A stretch of DNA of 64,000 bases from Prochilodus magdalenae (Eukaryota; Chordata; Actinopteri; Characiformes; Prochilodontidae): contig JAMWET010003062.1 of assembly GCA_024036415.1 (NCBI GenBank), forward strand, positions 124,001 to 188,000, written 5' to 3'. Shown piece after piece: positions 26,601-36,949 of the stretch. How positions within the stretch are numbered: the first letter of the stretch is position 1; the number at the start of each line of letters is the position of its first letter. A program made the position numbers and the translations under genes. The notes under the pieces are model-generated. The model had not been told where the DNA came from. It did no database searches and saw only the letters and a program-made list of their open reading frames with translations.

Positions 26601-27691
26601 GGCAAGAATGGCCTATTCTTCCTTATTTGTCCACATGTTATTTATTTAGTCTTCTGGCTCATTCAGGTGGACCTAAAACAGGCAGAAAGGTTCTTTCTGG
26701 AGATTAGTGAATTCCTCAATGCTGTTTTTCTGTACACACATACACACATGAATATTGGCATCAGCCACTGTAAGAGAGATCTGCAGATGCTAATATGGTA
26801 TGTGTACAAGTGAAGGCCAGACATGGATGGTGAAGATCCAGGTGGATGTTTTGAAACAGGGTAGGGTCACGGTTATCAATTTGATTGAACCTCCTGTCCC
26901 TCATCCTCTATACCAAACTGATGATTTAAGAGGTTCACATACTTTTGCTGGAAAAGACACGCTATGTTTGTTTAATCAGTGGATTAAAAACTACATAACG
27001 GTTTGTGTTATTTGTTTTATTGGGCTATCTTTATCTACTATCTGACCATATTTTGAGTTACCTATGTGGAGACATTTACAAAAAGCATTCTATCACCTAT
27101 CATCTATCATTCTATCATTCTATCAGTGTCATATTTGTCTAACTTTTACAGTATTACTGTTTATAAATAAAACCTGTATCTCCTCATGATGGAGTTAGAA
27201 AAATGAAGAGCAGTGAATTTAAAACAAAGATCTGCCTTTACATAGAAATGCAATTATGGCAGAGCAGCCCCCTTAAACAGAGAGTGCGTGGTGGGCTAAG
27301 ACATGCAGACACGAGACAGCAGGGTACAGGGGGTGTGTTGTACTATACTGAGATCAGACATGTTAAAGAGCAAAACCCAGTGATCCGCAGCAGCTGAGTG
27401 GAGCTTTGCTTTGGCTGACCAAATAACTGCAGGTTCTCTCCCGCATGAGGAGGTCGTTACGGAGCCACAGCCACGGTCATAGTGTCTACGGGTGCTGTGC
27501 ATTTATCATCGATCGCTGCAGTGCGTGCTGCTGGGTGACTGCCCTACATCAGTACGCCAACCTACTGCCACCAAATGTCCACCACTGCCTTCATCCAGAA
27601 TAAAGTCTGGTTGCATAAGGAAAGCAAAGAGCAGACATTCCACAAATATCACTCTGACTAACCAGATTACACCTCAAATCGGATGAAGGCG

Positions 27692-27732
<41 letters not shown>

Positions 27733-28093
27733 GTTTGCTTACATCTCACATTTCGTTTGCCAACAGCTATGTTAGGTTAGCTACTAGCTGCGCGCGGCGC
27801 TTTGGGCTAACATCACCTGCGACATGAGCACGAGCGGGCACTCACACCCCGAGCCAACAGAACGTCTGACTTTAACCTGTCCTCTCATTTCCTGTGGGTT
27901 TGCTCAAGGGGTGGGTGAAGTGTGAAGCGTGAGGTCCATGTTCACCTGCGACAGGTAGTCATACCGTCATGGAGCGGCTACATAAATGAGCGAGGAAGCG
28001 AACACACCACTGGGGGAAACTGACGAGCAGCAGGGAATTAAAACTCACCCACACGATTAGGCTCTCACACAGAACCGTCTTGTTTAAATCCAT
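11339..28093 (-). CDS. hook1: HOOK1, microtubule and dynein adaptor (21 coding exons)
   Basis: Hook proteins link endosomes to dynein-dynactin and act within the FTS/Hook/FHIP complex. The model has 2079 coding bases (692 residues), ATG at 28093 and TAA at 11341-11339; all 21 exons join in phase. Order: N-terminal Hook domain (residues 1-160), long coiled coil (about 170-640), short C-terminal cargo region. HOOK1 rather than HOOK3 is indicated by the C-terminal half: [16 protein letters not shown], and after the last intron [20 protein letters not shown] and a VPAT ending, all close to mammalian HOOK1. The convergent CYP2 neighbour agrees. Human HOOK1 is 728 residues in 22 exons; the shortfall is mainly one absent short exon (see findings). 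Introns over 300 bp carry several transposon remnants listed separately. Single exons are given in the three part entries. Confidence 0.95.
12190..12634. mobile_element. Foldback MITE with Tc1-type inverted ends
   Basis: The left end at about 12191 reads AAGTAAGTACACCCCTTACA. The right end at about 12610-12634 is its near-perfect inverse, with the shared core GTACACCCCT. A second, nested inverted pair (GCTGGCAATGAAAGTGAG near 12300 and its inverse near 12405-12425) gives an internal palindrome. No transposase frame is present, so it is a non-autonomous element. It lies in the last HOOK1 intron. Confidence 0.8.
13800..13945 (-). mobile_element. tRNA-derived SINE remnant
   Basis: On the minus strand the run from a GGTTAGAGAACC-like A-box region to TAGTTTAATCCCC resembles the tRNA-like head of fish SINEs (B box normally GGTTCGATTCC), with the usual phrase GACTGGAAGGT between them. 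The B box is mutated, so internal polymerase III promotion is doubtful. It sits in intron 19 of HOOK1. Confidence 0.45.
15009..20358 (-). CDS. hook1: HOOK1 part 2: exons 8-17, central coiled coil
   Basis: Exons: 20358-20275, 18822-18659, 18225-18085, 17818-17617, 16895-16785, 16665-16578, 16325-16259, 15940-15800, 15320-15233, 15040-15009. The peptide is almost wholly heptad-like and rich in E, K, L and Q, with signature stretches [43 protein letters not shown] and [10 protein letters not shown]. This region gives Hook dimers their rod and the activating contact with dynein-dynactin. Exon 17 is only 32 bp ([10 protein letters not shown] plus a split codon), but it has a good acceptor and donor and is needed for phase. 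No disabling change was seen. Intron 8 (1.45 kb, 18823-20274) shows no recognised element. Confidence 0.93.
20989..22124 (-). mobile_element. Decayed Tc1-like transposon
   Basis: About 1.14 kb, minus strand, with both ends visible. The right end (near 22090-22124) inverted reads CCTATACTGGCAAAAATATT, and the left end (20989-21010) reads TATATTGCGAAAAGGATTAG. The transposase is broken into pieces: a start-proximal stretch with [15 protein letters not shown], a DNA-binding part with [19 protein letters not shown], and a C-terminal part that includes a SDESR-like block. Full Tc1 elements are about 1.6 kb, so internal deletions exist besides stops. It lies in HOOK1 intron 7 and is co-directional with that gene. 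Confidence 0.85.
22477..28093 (-). CDS. hook1: HOOK1 part 1: exons 1-7, Hook (calponin-homology-like) domain
   Basis: Exons in transcript order: 28093-28049, 25216-25131, 24621-24549, 23611-23561, 23282-23150, 22713-22646, 22539-22477. The start is chosen because [15 protein letters not shown] matches the usual short Hook N-terminus, and its donor follows directly as GTGAGT. Exon 2 gives [10 protein letters not shown], exon 3 RIKEDVGDN, exon 5 [15 protein letters not shown] and exon 6 the highly conserved [18 protein letters not shown], which ends the globular domain that contacts dynein light intermediate chain. Intron 1 (2.8 kb) holds two transposon remnants, a (GT)n tract and GC-rich sequence. 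Intron 7 carries a Tc1 copy. Exon 5 has a GA-rich microsatellite just upstream of its acceptor. Confidence 0.93.
23285..23312 (-). repeat. Microsatellite pyrimidine tract at the HOOK1 exon 5 acceptor
   Basis: A GA/GAAA-rich run on the plus strand is an unbroken CT-rich tract on the transcribed strand. It ends at the acceptor CAG of exon 5 (exon begins at 23282) and serves as the polypyrimidine tract. Confidence 0.8.
25253..25760 (+). mobile_element. Mariner/Tc1-family transposase remnant
   Basis: The first frame gives [17 protein letters not shown], matching the N-terminal helix-turn-helix start common in this transposase group (usually RIIGL.EAGW.YR.IA). A later frame gives [13 protein letters not shown]. 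The last part gives FCLGGDDQQ, close to the DESRF block around the second catalytic aspartate. Several frameshifts and stops separate them. No C-terminal third was recognised. It lies in HOOK1 intron 1, opposite to HOOK1. Confidence 0.65.
26060..26965. mobile_element. Unclassified DNA-transposon-like repeat
   Basis: The left edge (near 26072, GAAGGTTTGTAAACCCTTTA) and the right edge (near 26930-26950, AGAGGTTCACATACTTTTGCT) are imperfect inverted repeats of each other. The wording AGGTTCACATACTTTTGC is frequent at ends of fish DNA elements. Between them are remnants without a long frame. It lies in HOOK1 intron 1. The class is inferred from ends only. Confidence 0.45.
27694..27731. repeat. 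(GT)n microsatellite
   Basis: About 19 uninterrupted GT units in the GC-rich 5' part of HOOK1 intron 1. Confidence 0.95.
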
Positions 28094-28300
28094 TTCCTTC
28101 TTTTTTCGCAGTCCGGCATATATTTCCGTCCACCTGTCAACAAAGCGCTTCCCTTTCCCACTGCATTTGACCTCACCTGGAGGCGTTAGTGGGCTTTTTT
28201 CGTTTCCCACCTGTTTTCTGACAGACCACGCCCTCATGTGCTATGATTGGCTAGGAGTTCATAAAGGAGCAAACTTTAAAGGGAAAGGAAACTTGTTTTC
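28094..28300 (-). promoter_or_regulatory. HOOK1 promoter-proximal region
   Basis: Upstream of the HOOK1 ATG there is a CCAAT box on the gene's own strand (ATTGG on plus at 28246-28250, inside a GATTGGCTAG context), about 153 bp before the ATG. A GC/KLF-like CACGCCCTC lies at 28228-28236. No TATA box is placed convincingly. The transcription start is unknown; a start near 28150-28200 would fit the CCAAT distance. Confidence 0.4.
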
Positions 28301-29149
28301 TACATACTCTAACAGAGATGTAAGCAAAAGCATGTGTTCAGTGAGAAACGCTTTTAGAGAAACATACAGAATAAGAATTGTTCACAGTGGCGGATCCAGA
28401 CGTCTAGAGAGCTTAATGCTTCTGAAAGTTACTACGAATAAACATATTCCATGGCAGGGTTAGATCTACGCTACCCGATGTCTGAAACATTGTGTTATGG
28501 GTTTAAAATGTTTTTTCTATTTTAGTCCAATCTGGTTGTGGGGATACACATACAGACAGGGTACTGAAGGCCAAAACAGTCCCCAAAGAAACTTCTTTTG
28601 TTCAGATTAATTTTGTCATCATCACCCCATTACATATCAAAACAAACTCAGCAGACTCTTGAAGGTTCACTGGAGGTGTTAGATATTAAACCGTATGGTA
28701 ATTAGATGGTAAAGGCTATCTTTGTGATGTAGACATGGTAAACCCTGGTTCCTGCCACCACCACTGTAAAGGAATTTGAGCTTATATCGCCACAATTAGC
28801 ATTATTTCACTTTGAATGACTCCCTCTCTTCACAACCTGAGGTCTGAATTATTTGGATGTTTTAAACAGATGGTGGAATTCCCCTTTATATCCTTAAACA
28901 GATAAGAAACAATTGTTGAACAAATGCTGTAGTTTATGAATGTATAGTATGCTGAATGTAGGCACCTTTGCCTGTTTATATACAGCCCATTTCTGTTATT
29001 CAAATACAATGAAACTCAGTCCGTCGTCTGTTTTAAAATGCAGGTTAGACGAACAGTGCTAACGTATTCAGCAGATTATTTCACTGCATATAATAACCTA
29101 ACAAACGGGTTGCCAGATATATTCATATATTTTATGCTGTATTGTGCTG

Positions 29150-29770
29150 GGCAGGAAGCATTAAGAAGAGAGACGAGATGCGACTGGACAAGCTGGTCGG
29201 GCGAGCAGGGTCAGTTGTTGGTGTGGAGCTGGACTCTGTGGCAGAGAGGGACACTGCACAAAGTGCTGTCCATTATAGATGATGATGGGCACCATCACCA
29301 CTGCACACCATCATCATGGACAAAAGAAGCAAGTTCAGTGGCAGGCTGCTGTCACAGAGCTGCTCCACGGACAGACTCAGGAGATCCTTTGTCCCGAGAG
29401 CCATCAGGCTCTTCAACTCTTCCCAGCGGGGCCGGAAGAGGGCAGAGGACTGCTGAGGACTAAATTCTCTTGTTAAATTAGAGGTTTTGTTTATTTGCAC
29501 TACTACACTTTACTGTATATCCTGTACATCTGCACTCCTGGGCACTCTGGACACTCCACTTTACTTAAATACCAGTATATGCACATATGCATATTATGTT
29601 AATTCAGTCATTATCTGCTGATATCTGCACCACTTGCACATTCATGCACATTTATTTTTTTACTATTGAACTGCCTTTTCTACAGGTCTCAGATCTATCT
29701 ATCAATCTATCTATCCATCCATCCATCCATCCACCTATATATCTATCTATCCATCTATCTATCCACAGCC
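29150..29770 (+). mobile_element. LINE 3' end with microsatellite tail
   Basis: The frame at about 29170-29440 carries the C-terminal wording of fish LINE reverse-transcriptase proteins: DKLVGRAGSVVGVELDSV, then a basic part equivalent to LRRSFVPRAIRLFNSS. A stop and short 3' UTR follow. The element ends in a TCTA/TCCA tetranucleotide run (29695-29765), as is usual for this LINE type. It is 5'-truncated and frameshifted near 29270. The open frame starting at 29038 is this remnant and not a host gene. Confidence 0.7.
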
Positions 29771-29799
29771 CTGAAATTTACAAGCCAATCCTCGTGCAG

Positions 29800-30075
29800 G
29801 AGGTCGAATTTGGCCGGAAAACGGGTGGGAAATAAAACTAAACGCCACTTGCGTGTTTCTCACAGTCAACCGAGGGATCTGCGAGCACTGCGCTGTGTTG
29901 CTGCCGTACGTCTGTTCGTGAATGTACGCAGAGTGATTTCTGGTCGCCGTGTCGATACGGATTGGTGGGATCAAAAGCAAAATACGAAGAGGGAACAACC
30001 AATGAGCTCTCGAGTTAAAGAGCGACGAGCAGCCAATCAGAACGAGGCTCTGGAGAGCACTGGCGTTTCTGTGTG
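29800..30075. promoter_or_regulatory. Orphan CpG-rich segment with three CCAAT boxes
   Basis: The segment is richer in CG dinucleotides than its surroundings. It has CCAAT boxes at 29961-29965 (minus strand), 29999-30003 and 30033-30037 (plus), about 34-38 bp apart, the spacing usual for NF-Y-driven promoters. It lies 1.7 kb upstream of HOOK1 and 4.4 kb upstream of the RNF170-like start. It may drive a distal first exon of the RNF170-like gene or an unannotated transcript. No first exon could be identified. Confidence 0.4.
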
Positions 30076-30397
30076 AGTTGCGTTAGATACGTGCTGCTGG
30101 ATTAATTAGATTTACTGTTCCTACGTAAACCCATTCAGGACCCGGTATGATCTGTGCTTTTATGTATGTATTTGCATGTAAACTAGAATTAGAATGAAGG
30201 ACCGAGATACATGGCCTCTTCATTCAGAATGTAGCTGCACAACACGTGTTAAAGGCACACTAACTGAGGTCCTATTTACACAGTTCACTGTTAAAGTAAA
30301 ATTATGTATTACTGTAGGCGAAAAGAAAATATCTTATGGGACTGAATTACAGTCCATATTCTGCCAAGAATAGACTGCTTCATAAAGTAAAATGTTA

Positions 30398-31025
30398 ATA
30401 ATAACACTTCTACTACTACTGCTACTGCTACTACTACTGCTACTACTACTGTTACTACTGCTGCTACTACTGCTACTACTACTGCTGCTGCTACTACCAC
30501 TTCTGCTACTGCTGCTGCTACTACTGCTACTACTACCACCACTACTACTACTGCTACCACTGCTACTTCTGCTACTACCACAACTACTACTACTATTGCT
30601 GCTGCTACTACCACTACTACTACTGCTGCTACTACCACTACCACTGCTGCTGCTACTATCACTACTATTACTGCTGCTACTACTACCACTACTACTACTA
30701 CTACTGCTACTGCTATTACCACTACCACCATTACTACTACTGCTGCTGCTACTACTACCACTACTGCTACTGCTACTGCTATTACTTCTACCACTACTAC
30801 TACTGCTATTGCTACTAGTGCTGCTACTACTACCACTGCTGCTGCTGCTACTACTATGGCTACTGCTACTCCTACTGCTACTACCACTACTACTACTGCT
30901 ACTACTACTACTACCAATACCCCTACTACTACTACTACTCCTACCAGTACCGCTACTACTACTACTACTGCTACTGCTACTACAACTACTGCTTCTGCTA
31001 CTACTACTACTACTACTTTTACTTG

Positions 31026-31056
<31 letters not shown>

Positions 31057-31592
31057 GCCACTGCTATTGCTACTGCTACTGCTACTACTACTACTACTCC
31101 TACCAGTACCGCTACTACTACTACTACTGCTACTGCTACTACAACTACTGCTTCTGCTACTACTACTACTACTACTATTACTTGTACTACTACTACTACT
31201 ACTACTGCCACTGCTATTGCTACTGCTACTGCTACTACTACTACTACTACTACCAGTACCCCTACTACTACTGCTACTACTACTACTACTCCTACCAGTA
31301 CCGCTACTACTACAACTACTGCTACTGCTACTACTACTACTACAACTACTGCTTCTGCTACTACCACTACTACTACTACTACTACTACTTGTACTGCTAC
31401 TACTACTACCAGTACTGCTACTACTACTGCCACTGCTATTGCTACTGCTAGTGCTGCTACTACTACCACTACCACTACAGCTACTACTGCTGCTATTACA
31501 ACAACTGCTACTATTCCTGCTACTACTACTACTACCACTATTACTAATACTTCTACCACCACTACTACTTCTATTACACCTGCTACTGCTCT
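30398..31592. repeat. 1.2-kb trinucleotide array (CTA/CTG/CCA)n
   Basis: Nearly 400 triplets of the type CTN keep one phase across 1.2 kb: mainly CTA with CTG, and some CCA, CTT and ATT. Because the phase is kept and stops cannot arise in most frames, long artefact frames of poly-Leu, poly-Val/Ala, poly-Thr/Ala and Tyr/Cys appear on both strands. A unit marked by CTACCAGTACCGCT recurs at 30941, 31100 and 31292, showing higher-order duplication of about 159 and 192 bp. Confidence 0.95.
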
Positions 31593-31714
31593 GTGTACTA
31601 TTTCAATACGTATTGGGACTAAATTGGCCCACTTTTAGTTTATAACAGTATACTAGTTTATATCTAAGTTTTATTTGTACTGGATATACTAAAAGCAGTG
31701 TACTCTTAGTTTAC

Positions 31715-31800
31715 TTGTTCATTCATTGATCCTCTAAGCCACTTATCACACAGACATACAACGGTGCTACCCACTGCACTGCCATGCTGCCCTTAGGTTA
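31715..31800 (-). mobile_element. SINE tail remnant
   Basis: The wording TCATTCATTGATCCTCTAAG...CCACTTATC, followed by a CCCACTGC...GCTGCCCTTAG run, is the inverse of the widespread fish SINE/LINE tail (ending in ATGAATGA). It is short and diverged; only the type is suggested. Confidence 0.35.
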
Positions 31801-32641
31801 CTAGTTATATACTGTTATTTTTATTAATATATCAAATATTTCATTTCTGAACATATGTTGTACTGGATGCTCTTATGAACAAGACAAGAATACTTCATTT
31901 TCGTAAGTATATCTACATCAAAGGATTAATTACAAGTACAGGGAAATTATTCTGCATACTTGTCATATAATTATGTTTAGTGTATCACTGATAAGCACAT
32001 AAAAAGTCATCTGAAAGCAAACTTGCTTATTTTCTAGTTTAAGAGAAAACTCAAATAGCACACTATTGATCTTAAGGGATCTACGGGAAGTTGGAATAAT
32101 TAGTGTAACACTGAAGCAAACCCTGCTGAGGTAACACTGTTAAGTAATCAGGTCTTGTATCAGGGGCTTAACCGTGTCACTTTTACCTCTGAACAGCCTC
32201 ACATACAGCCTACGTGAGGCTCAGGTCAGGCCAGGTGCTGAAAATAACCTGCATAGTCAACATGGACATGGCATACTCAGTGGCTGATGAAATGCGGGGC
32301 ACTCCAGTGATATGACGTGGACTTTTACCACATTCAGCCCAGCGCCCTAATAAGAAGTGGGAGTAGTCATTTACTTAAGGGTCATCAACCTTCTCTCTGT
32401 CAAGGTCCTGGTGTGTCAATAACTGCTATTTTTAGCTGATTTGACCTTCTGCTTTTGGGAAAAAATGTGAAAGGTAAATATTAGCCAGGTAAAGGTTTAG
32501 TGCTCTACCTAGCCACAGGTTGGGAGTGGGGGGTGGTGGTTACAGAGGAATGTGGCTAAAGTGTGTGCCGTGTCACACTCCATGATTTTATGCAATCATG
32601 ATTTACTTTTATATGAATCAACATTTAAAATAGTTTTATAA

Positions 32642-33190
32642 AATACACTGCTCCAACAAATAAAGGAACACTTTTTATATAGCATCAACTCAGTTTAACT
32701 TCTGGGATATGGATTGGGTCAGTAAAGTAGCAGGGGGAGTTACTGATCAGTTTCAGCTGGTCTGGTGTTAGGGAAATTAACAACAGGTGCAGTAGAGGAG
32801 CAACAATGAGACGGCCCCCAGAACAGGAATGCTTTAAAAGGACGAGGTCATTGACATTTTGTCCCCCCTCATCTTTTCCCACTGATTTTTCACTAGTTCT
32901 GCAGTTGACTTGGGTCAGCGTCACTACTAGTACCATGGTGCGGTACCTGGACCCTAGAGAGGCTGCACAGGTAGTCCAACTCCTGCAGGATGACACGTCA
33001 ACATGTACCATTGCCAGAAGGTTTGCTGTGTCTCCCAGGACAGTCTTAGAAGTATAATGGAGATTCCAGGAGACAGGCAGTTAGGGCCTGACGTCCTGTA
33101 GTGGGCCCTGTGCTCACTGGGCAGCATCGTAGAGTTCGAATGGCATTTGCCATAGAACACCAGAATTGGCAGATCTGCCTGGCTGCACAC
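32642..33190 (+). mobile_element. Tc1-type transposon remnant, 5' end plus internal deletion
   Basis: It begins with a typical end, ATACACTGCTCCAACAAATA followed by AAGGAACAC. The frame near 32930-33055 reads DPREAAQVVQLLQDDTSTC and then ARRFAVSPRTV, the N-terminal helix-turn-helix of a Tc1-type transposase. After about 33060 it jumps to later sequence (wording AFAIEHQNWQICL) and stops without the catalytic core or the other terminal repeat. It lies between HOOK1 and the RNF170-like gene. Confidence 0.7.
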
Positions 33191-33199
33191 ATCAATAGA

Positions 33200-34300
33200 G
33201 CAATTTACAAAAAGCATTGTACTATGCATGAAACAAACTCTGACTCTTACGTTTCTTGCTAACCACCGTTAAGGAACTGCTTTGCTTGGTGGATAAATGA
33301 TACTGCTATTATTGTATATTCTAATCTAAATTATTCATTAAACATTTGTGCGCTTTAGAGCAGTCATAAAACTTTGAGGACGTGTAGTACAGTGAGCGCA
33401 AGCACGTCTCAATTGTAATGCGGGTCTTTAGCTTCAGTTTGTGTTCTAGCACAGTTTTTTTTTGTATTTGTCTATTTCCTTTTCTCAGTAGCAATGTGTT
33501 ACACATCCTTTCAGCAGCATAGTGTTGAGTAGTCATCTCACACTTTAAGAATGGACAGAAACACTTTTTTCTCCTTCTCCGATTTTAAGCGAACGTGGAG
33601 TTTGATTTTCAGAGAGGGAGAGGTTTGAATAATTTTTATGATTATTTAAACTCCATTTAAGATCATTTTTTTGTTTTTGTTTATTTTTAGTTTATATTTC
33701 TTTTTTTTCTTTATTTCTTTATTATTTTCTCCTTCCTCTCCATTTTCAAAGAACATAGGAAAGAAATCCTCCAGGCCACTAAGCCGAGTTTGGGTAGTTG
33801 CTTGTGTGAATGTTACTGTGTTTTTGATTTTTTCAGTTACTAATATCAGGGGCTACTTTGGGATGAGTTTTCGTTGGAAGGACACAGCTGGAACTGGTTT
33901 TAATATTGGAAGGATGGTAGAGTTAAGGTGGGAATAGGCCCAACTGTAATGAATGAAATATTAAAATCATAGATTTCATATCATGTCTGGCGATAGAAGC
34001 TAATTTTCTGTTAAGGTCGCAGCAAAACACATGATAATAATCCTGAGTGTTACATTAAACATCCAGCAAAGCTGGCTTTAAAAAATGTAGGAAAGAAACT
34101 AAAAACACATCTTAAACTATCAGATTTGATCAGGCCTATTTCAGAACTGTGTGGGTGTTTCTACAGAACGGCTTGATTGACAGTTTTCTGCGTATGTTAG
34201 CAGATGATGGGAGGGGCACCATGTCATGGATATTTTTCACCTTATAAGGCAAGAATCTATCAATTTTCATATTCCATATAATAACATTTTGTAAAGTGAA
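33200..34300. other. Spacer upstream of the RNF170-like gene
   Basis: AT-rich DNA with a T-rich run at about 33665-33735. A TATA-like TTATAAGG occurs at about 34243-34250, roughly 240 bp before the proposed ATG, and CCCAAT at 34378-34383. No exon was recognised. The open frame at 33671-33937 is low-complexity Phe-rich and unsupported. Confidence 0.4.
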
Positions 34301-34487
34301 GGCGGTTTATTCCTCTAAATGGGCTGCAGGTCGGGTTTTGCGGCTGTGCTCAATAGAGAAGCGGAACTCGGCCAGAACCCAATAGCTCCAGTTAATAATT
34401 GACCAGTTTGTCAAATTTATGGAGTACAGTGATGCAGTCAGAAAGCATTTCCTTCTCTCCTTGCACTGAGACACACCACCCAGGAGC

Positions 34488-36885
34488 ATGAACACCTGTC
34501 ACAACGCCTACAACAGGTAAGAGACTCAAAATATTAATGTTTTATCTGTGCTTTATGTGCTATATGTTATAAATTACAAATTTTAACACAGAGTAGGCAA
34601 TATACAGATGTTACCTGTTAATTTACAGGTTGATGTCTGATGTAGTGTCTTACCTATGCTGTACAACAGCACTCCATATTCTTGTACACACATTGGCACT
34701 TGTTACTTGAAATATGTCTGTGCCTAAAACGGTCTATTGAACTTTAGAGTATTTTAATCTATGTGACGTGAAGTCTGCTAATGTACTGTATGTATATTTA
34801 GGTCATTAAAAGCCTACCCAACAGACAACCTGCTCATCAGTTCAGCAGTTCATGTGTACATCTACATTCCATATTTTAATGTTTATCTAGGCTTGCACGT
34901 ATCTTTAATCGTACCATGGTTTATTGGGGCAATAATAACGCTTGGCAGCACGTATCATCACAGTAAGGTCTTTACACAGACAAAAATGCGTAACATGATC
35001 AAAATCTGAATCTTCTATTCTGGTGTAGATTCTAGTGCCCTTGAAACCTAAAGGACCCCTAATATAGAAGACCAATGTATATACACATTATTATGCACAC
35101 CCAGTCCATACAAAGCTGCAAAGGGTGGTGTTTGTGATGTCGCAAAAACAAATGCATTTAGATACATCTACTTTTTTAACTTACAGCAGTTTAACTATGC
35201 ACTTTTGTAGTGAAGATCGAAGCACTTTAGCCAGAACTGGTTTAAAATAGGGTACAGGATAGCTGAGGCTGAACAGAGGTCATTTGCATGCCCCCAAGTT
35301 ATGTTCTTTTAAATAAATAAAGTAAGTACATTTGAAAATAAGAATAAAACTATTTTTGTCCATATTCAGAGGCTTTTCCAGTTGCAAGAGGCAGTTGCAA
35401 TGCTGTACAGCTCCTTGGGTTATTAACTACTGTGGGTAATACATGATGTCCGAGAATCAGATATAGAAAGAGTTTTAGGTCTTGTGTGAATGGTCCTGCT
35501 GTGATCCGCATGTTTAGATTTTTTTAAGATGCAGGTTCTTACTTTTCATGATAACTCGCTGATAACATTAACCCTCCTTTTATATCACTGCTGTGGGAAT
35601 AAGTTTATTACTGTAGTGATCAGTTTTCCTGTCTCACTTTTGCAGGTCTCCTCTTATCCCAGAAAGCAGGGGTCAGGGTCAAGCACAAGGCCAGCCTGTG
35701 GGCAACAGAAAGGTGAAAACACACACACATGCTCACATAAGCGTATGCAAAGCGAAGAGAGAAAGAATGAGGGAGGGAGGAAGGGAGAGAGGGAGGGAGG
35801 AAGGGAGAGAGGGAGGGAGGGCGGGAGGGAGGGAGTGAGGGTTAGAGAATGTCCTCAGATAACCCAGATTATTATGCATTACAAGTTTTCAAACTGCAGA
35901 CACGAGTTGGGGTAAGATTTGGGTGGAGTACATATTTATAATATAGATACATATTTGTCGTATTTTATTAAGTGTATAGATACCACTAAATATGTACTTT
36001 ACATAAACATGCCAGACAACACTTAACACAACATTTAACTAACTAACTAGGTGGATCTCTGGATCATGAACTAGATATAGGTGTATACAATCTATCAAGC
36101 TAAAAAGAAGCCTTTAAAAACTTTTTTAAAAATTTAAAAAGTCTTTATTTTTCTGCATTACTTTTTCTTTATATGTTATGAACTATTTTACAACCATTTA
36201 AGACACTATGTTCAAATATCACACTCAAATACACCAAACAACACATTTAACTAACCACTTCTCTGTATCAGGCATTAGATAATCAAATATTGATCATTCT
36301 GCCAAACTCGTCCAAAGTCACACATTTCAGAGGCTTTACTTACTTGGACTCTTGAACTTTAAACTAAAATCCTTTTGCTTTGAGAGGCTCAATGTCGTAA
36401 TTCTGCTTATTTGATTAAAATAAATCAGCAAATGCATATTTCATGTCTAATACAATAAAACTTTTACTGACTTTATACTGTAGCACTTTGTGTTTCAGCA
36501 GTGACATGAACTTTTTTTTTCTCATGATAAATCTAAATCTTTTATCTTGGCTTTAAAAGATATCTAAAAGACATTTGTAAAAATTGATGTTGAAAACCTT
36601 GTAGAAGAAGCTTCCCAATAGAAGGTACAATATAAATAAATGTTTTTGTATATAATATTTTGCTTATTACTCAGTTAATCTTATTATCTCAGTTAAAGCC
36701 TTGCGTTACAACAGATAATAACATAATTATTCTGCCCTGTGATGTTTTCTGCCTTACATCCAATGAGTGCTGGGATAGTATAGAAAATAAATGAATGAAC
36801 TGTTTGTTTGATTGATTGATTGATTGATTGATGTATGTATGTACAGTATAATTGTTGTAAATAAATTTAATCTAAGTCACGTTGC

Positions 36886-36949
<64 letters not shown>

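Noticed and set aside
29038..29463. 141-codon frame as a host gene
   Set aside because: Its second half matches the C-terminus of LINE reverse-transcriptase proteins and is followed by a LINE-type microsatellite tail.
29695..29765. Regular tandem repeat considered as CRISPR-like array
   Set aside because: Simple TCTA/TCCA microsatellite without spacers, at a LINE tail, in vertebrate DNA.
30309..31645. 417-codon open frames on both strands (poly-Leu/Pro and poly-Val/Ala)
   Set aside because: They are products of the phase-locked trinucleotide array. Several frames are open together, with no start context, splice sites or complex sequence.
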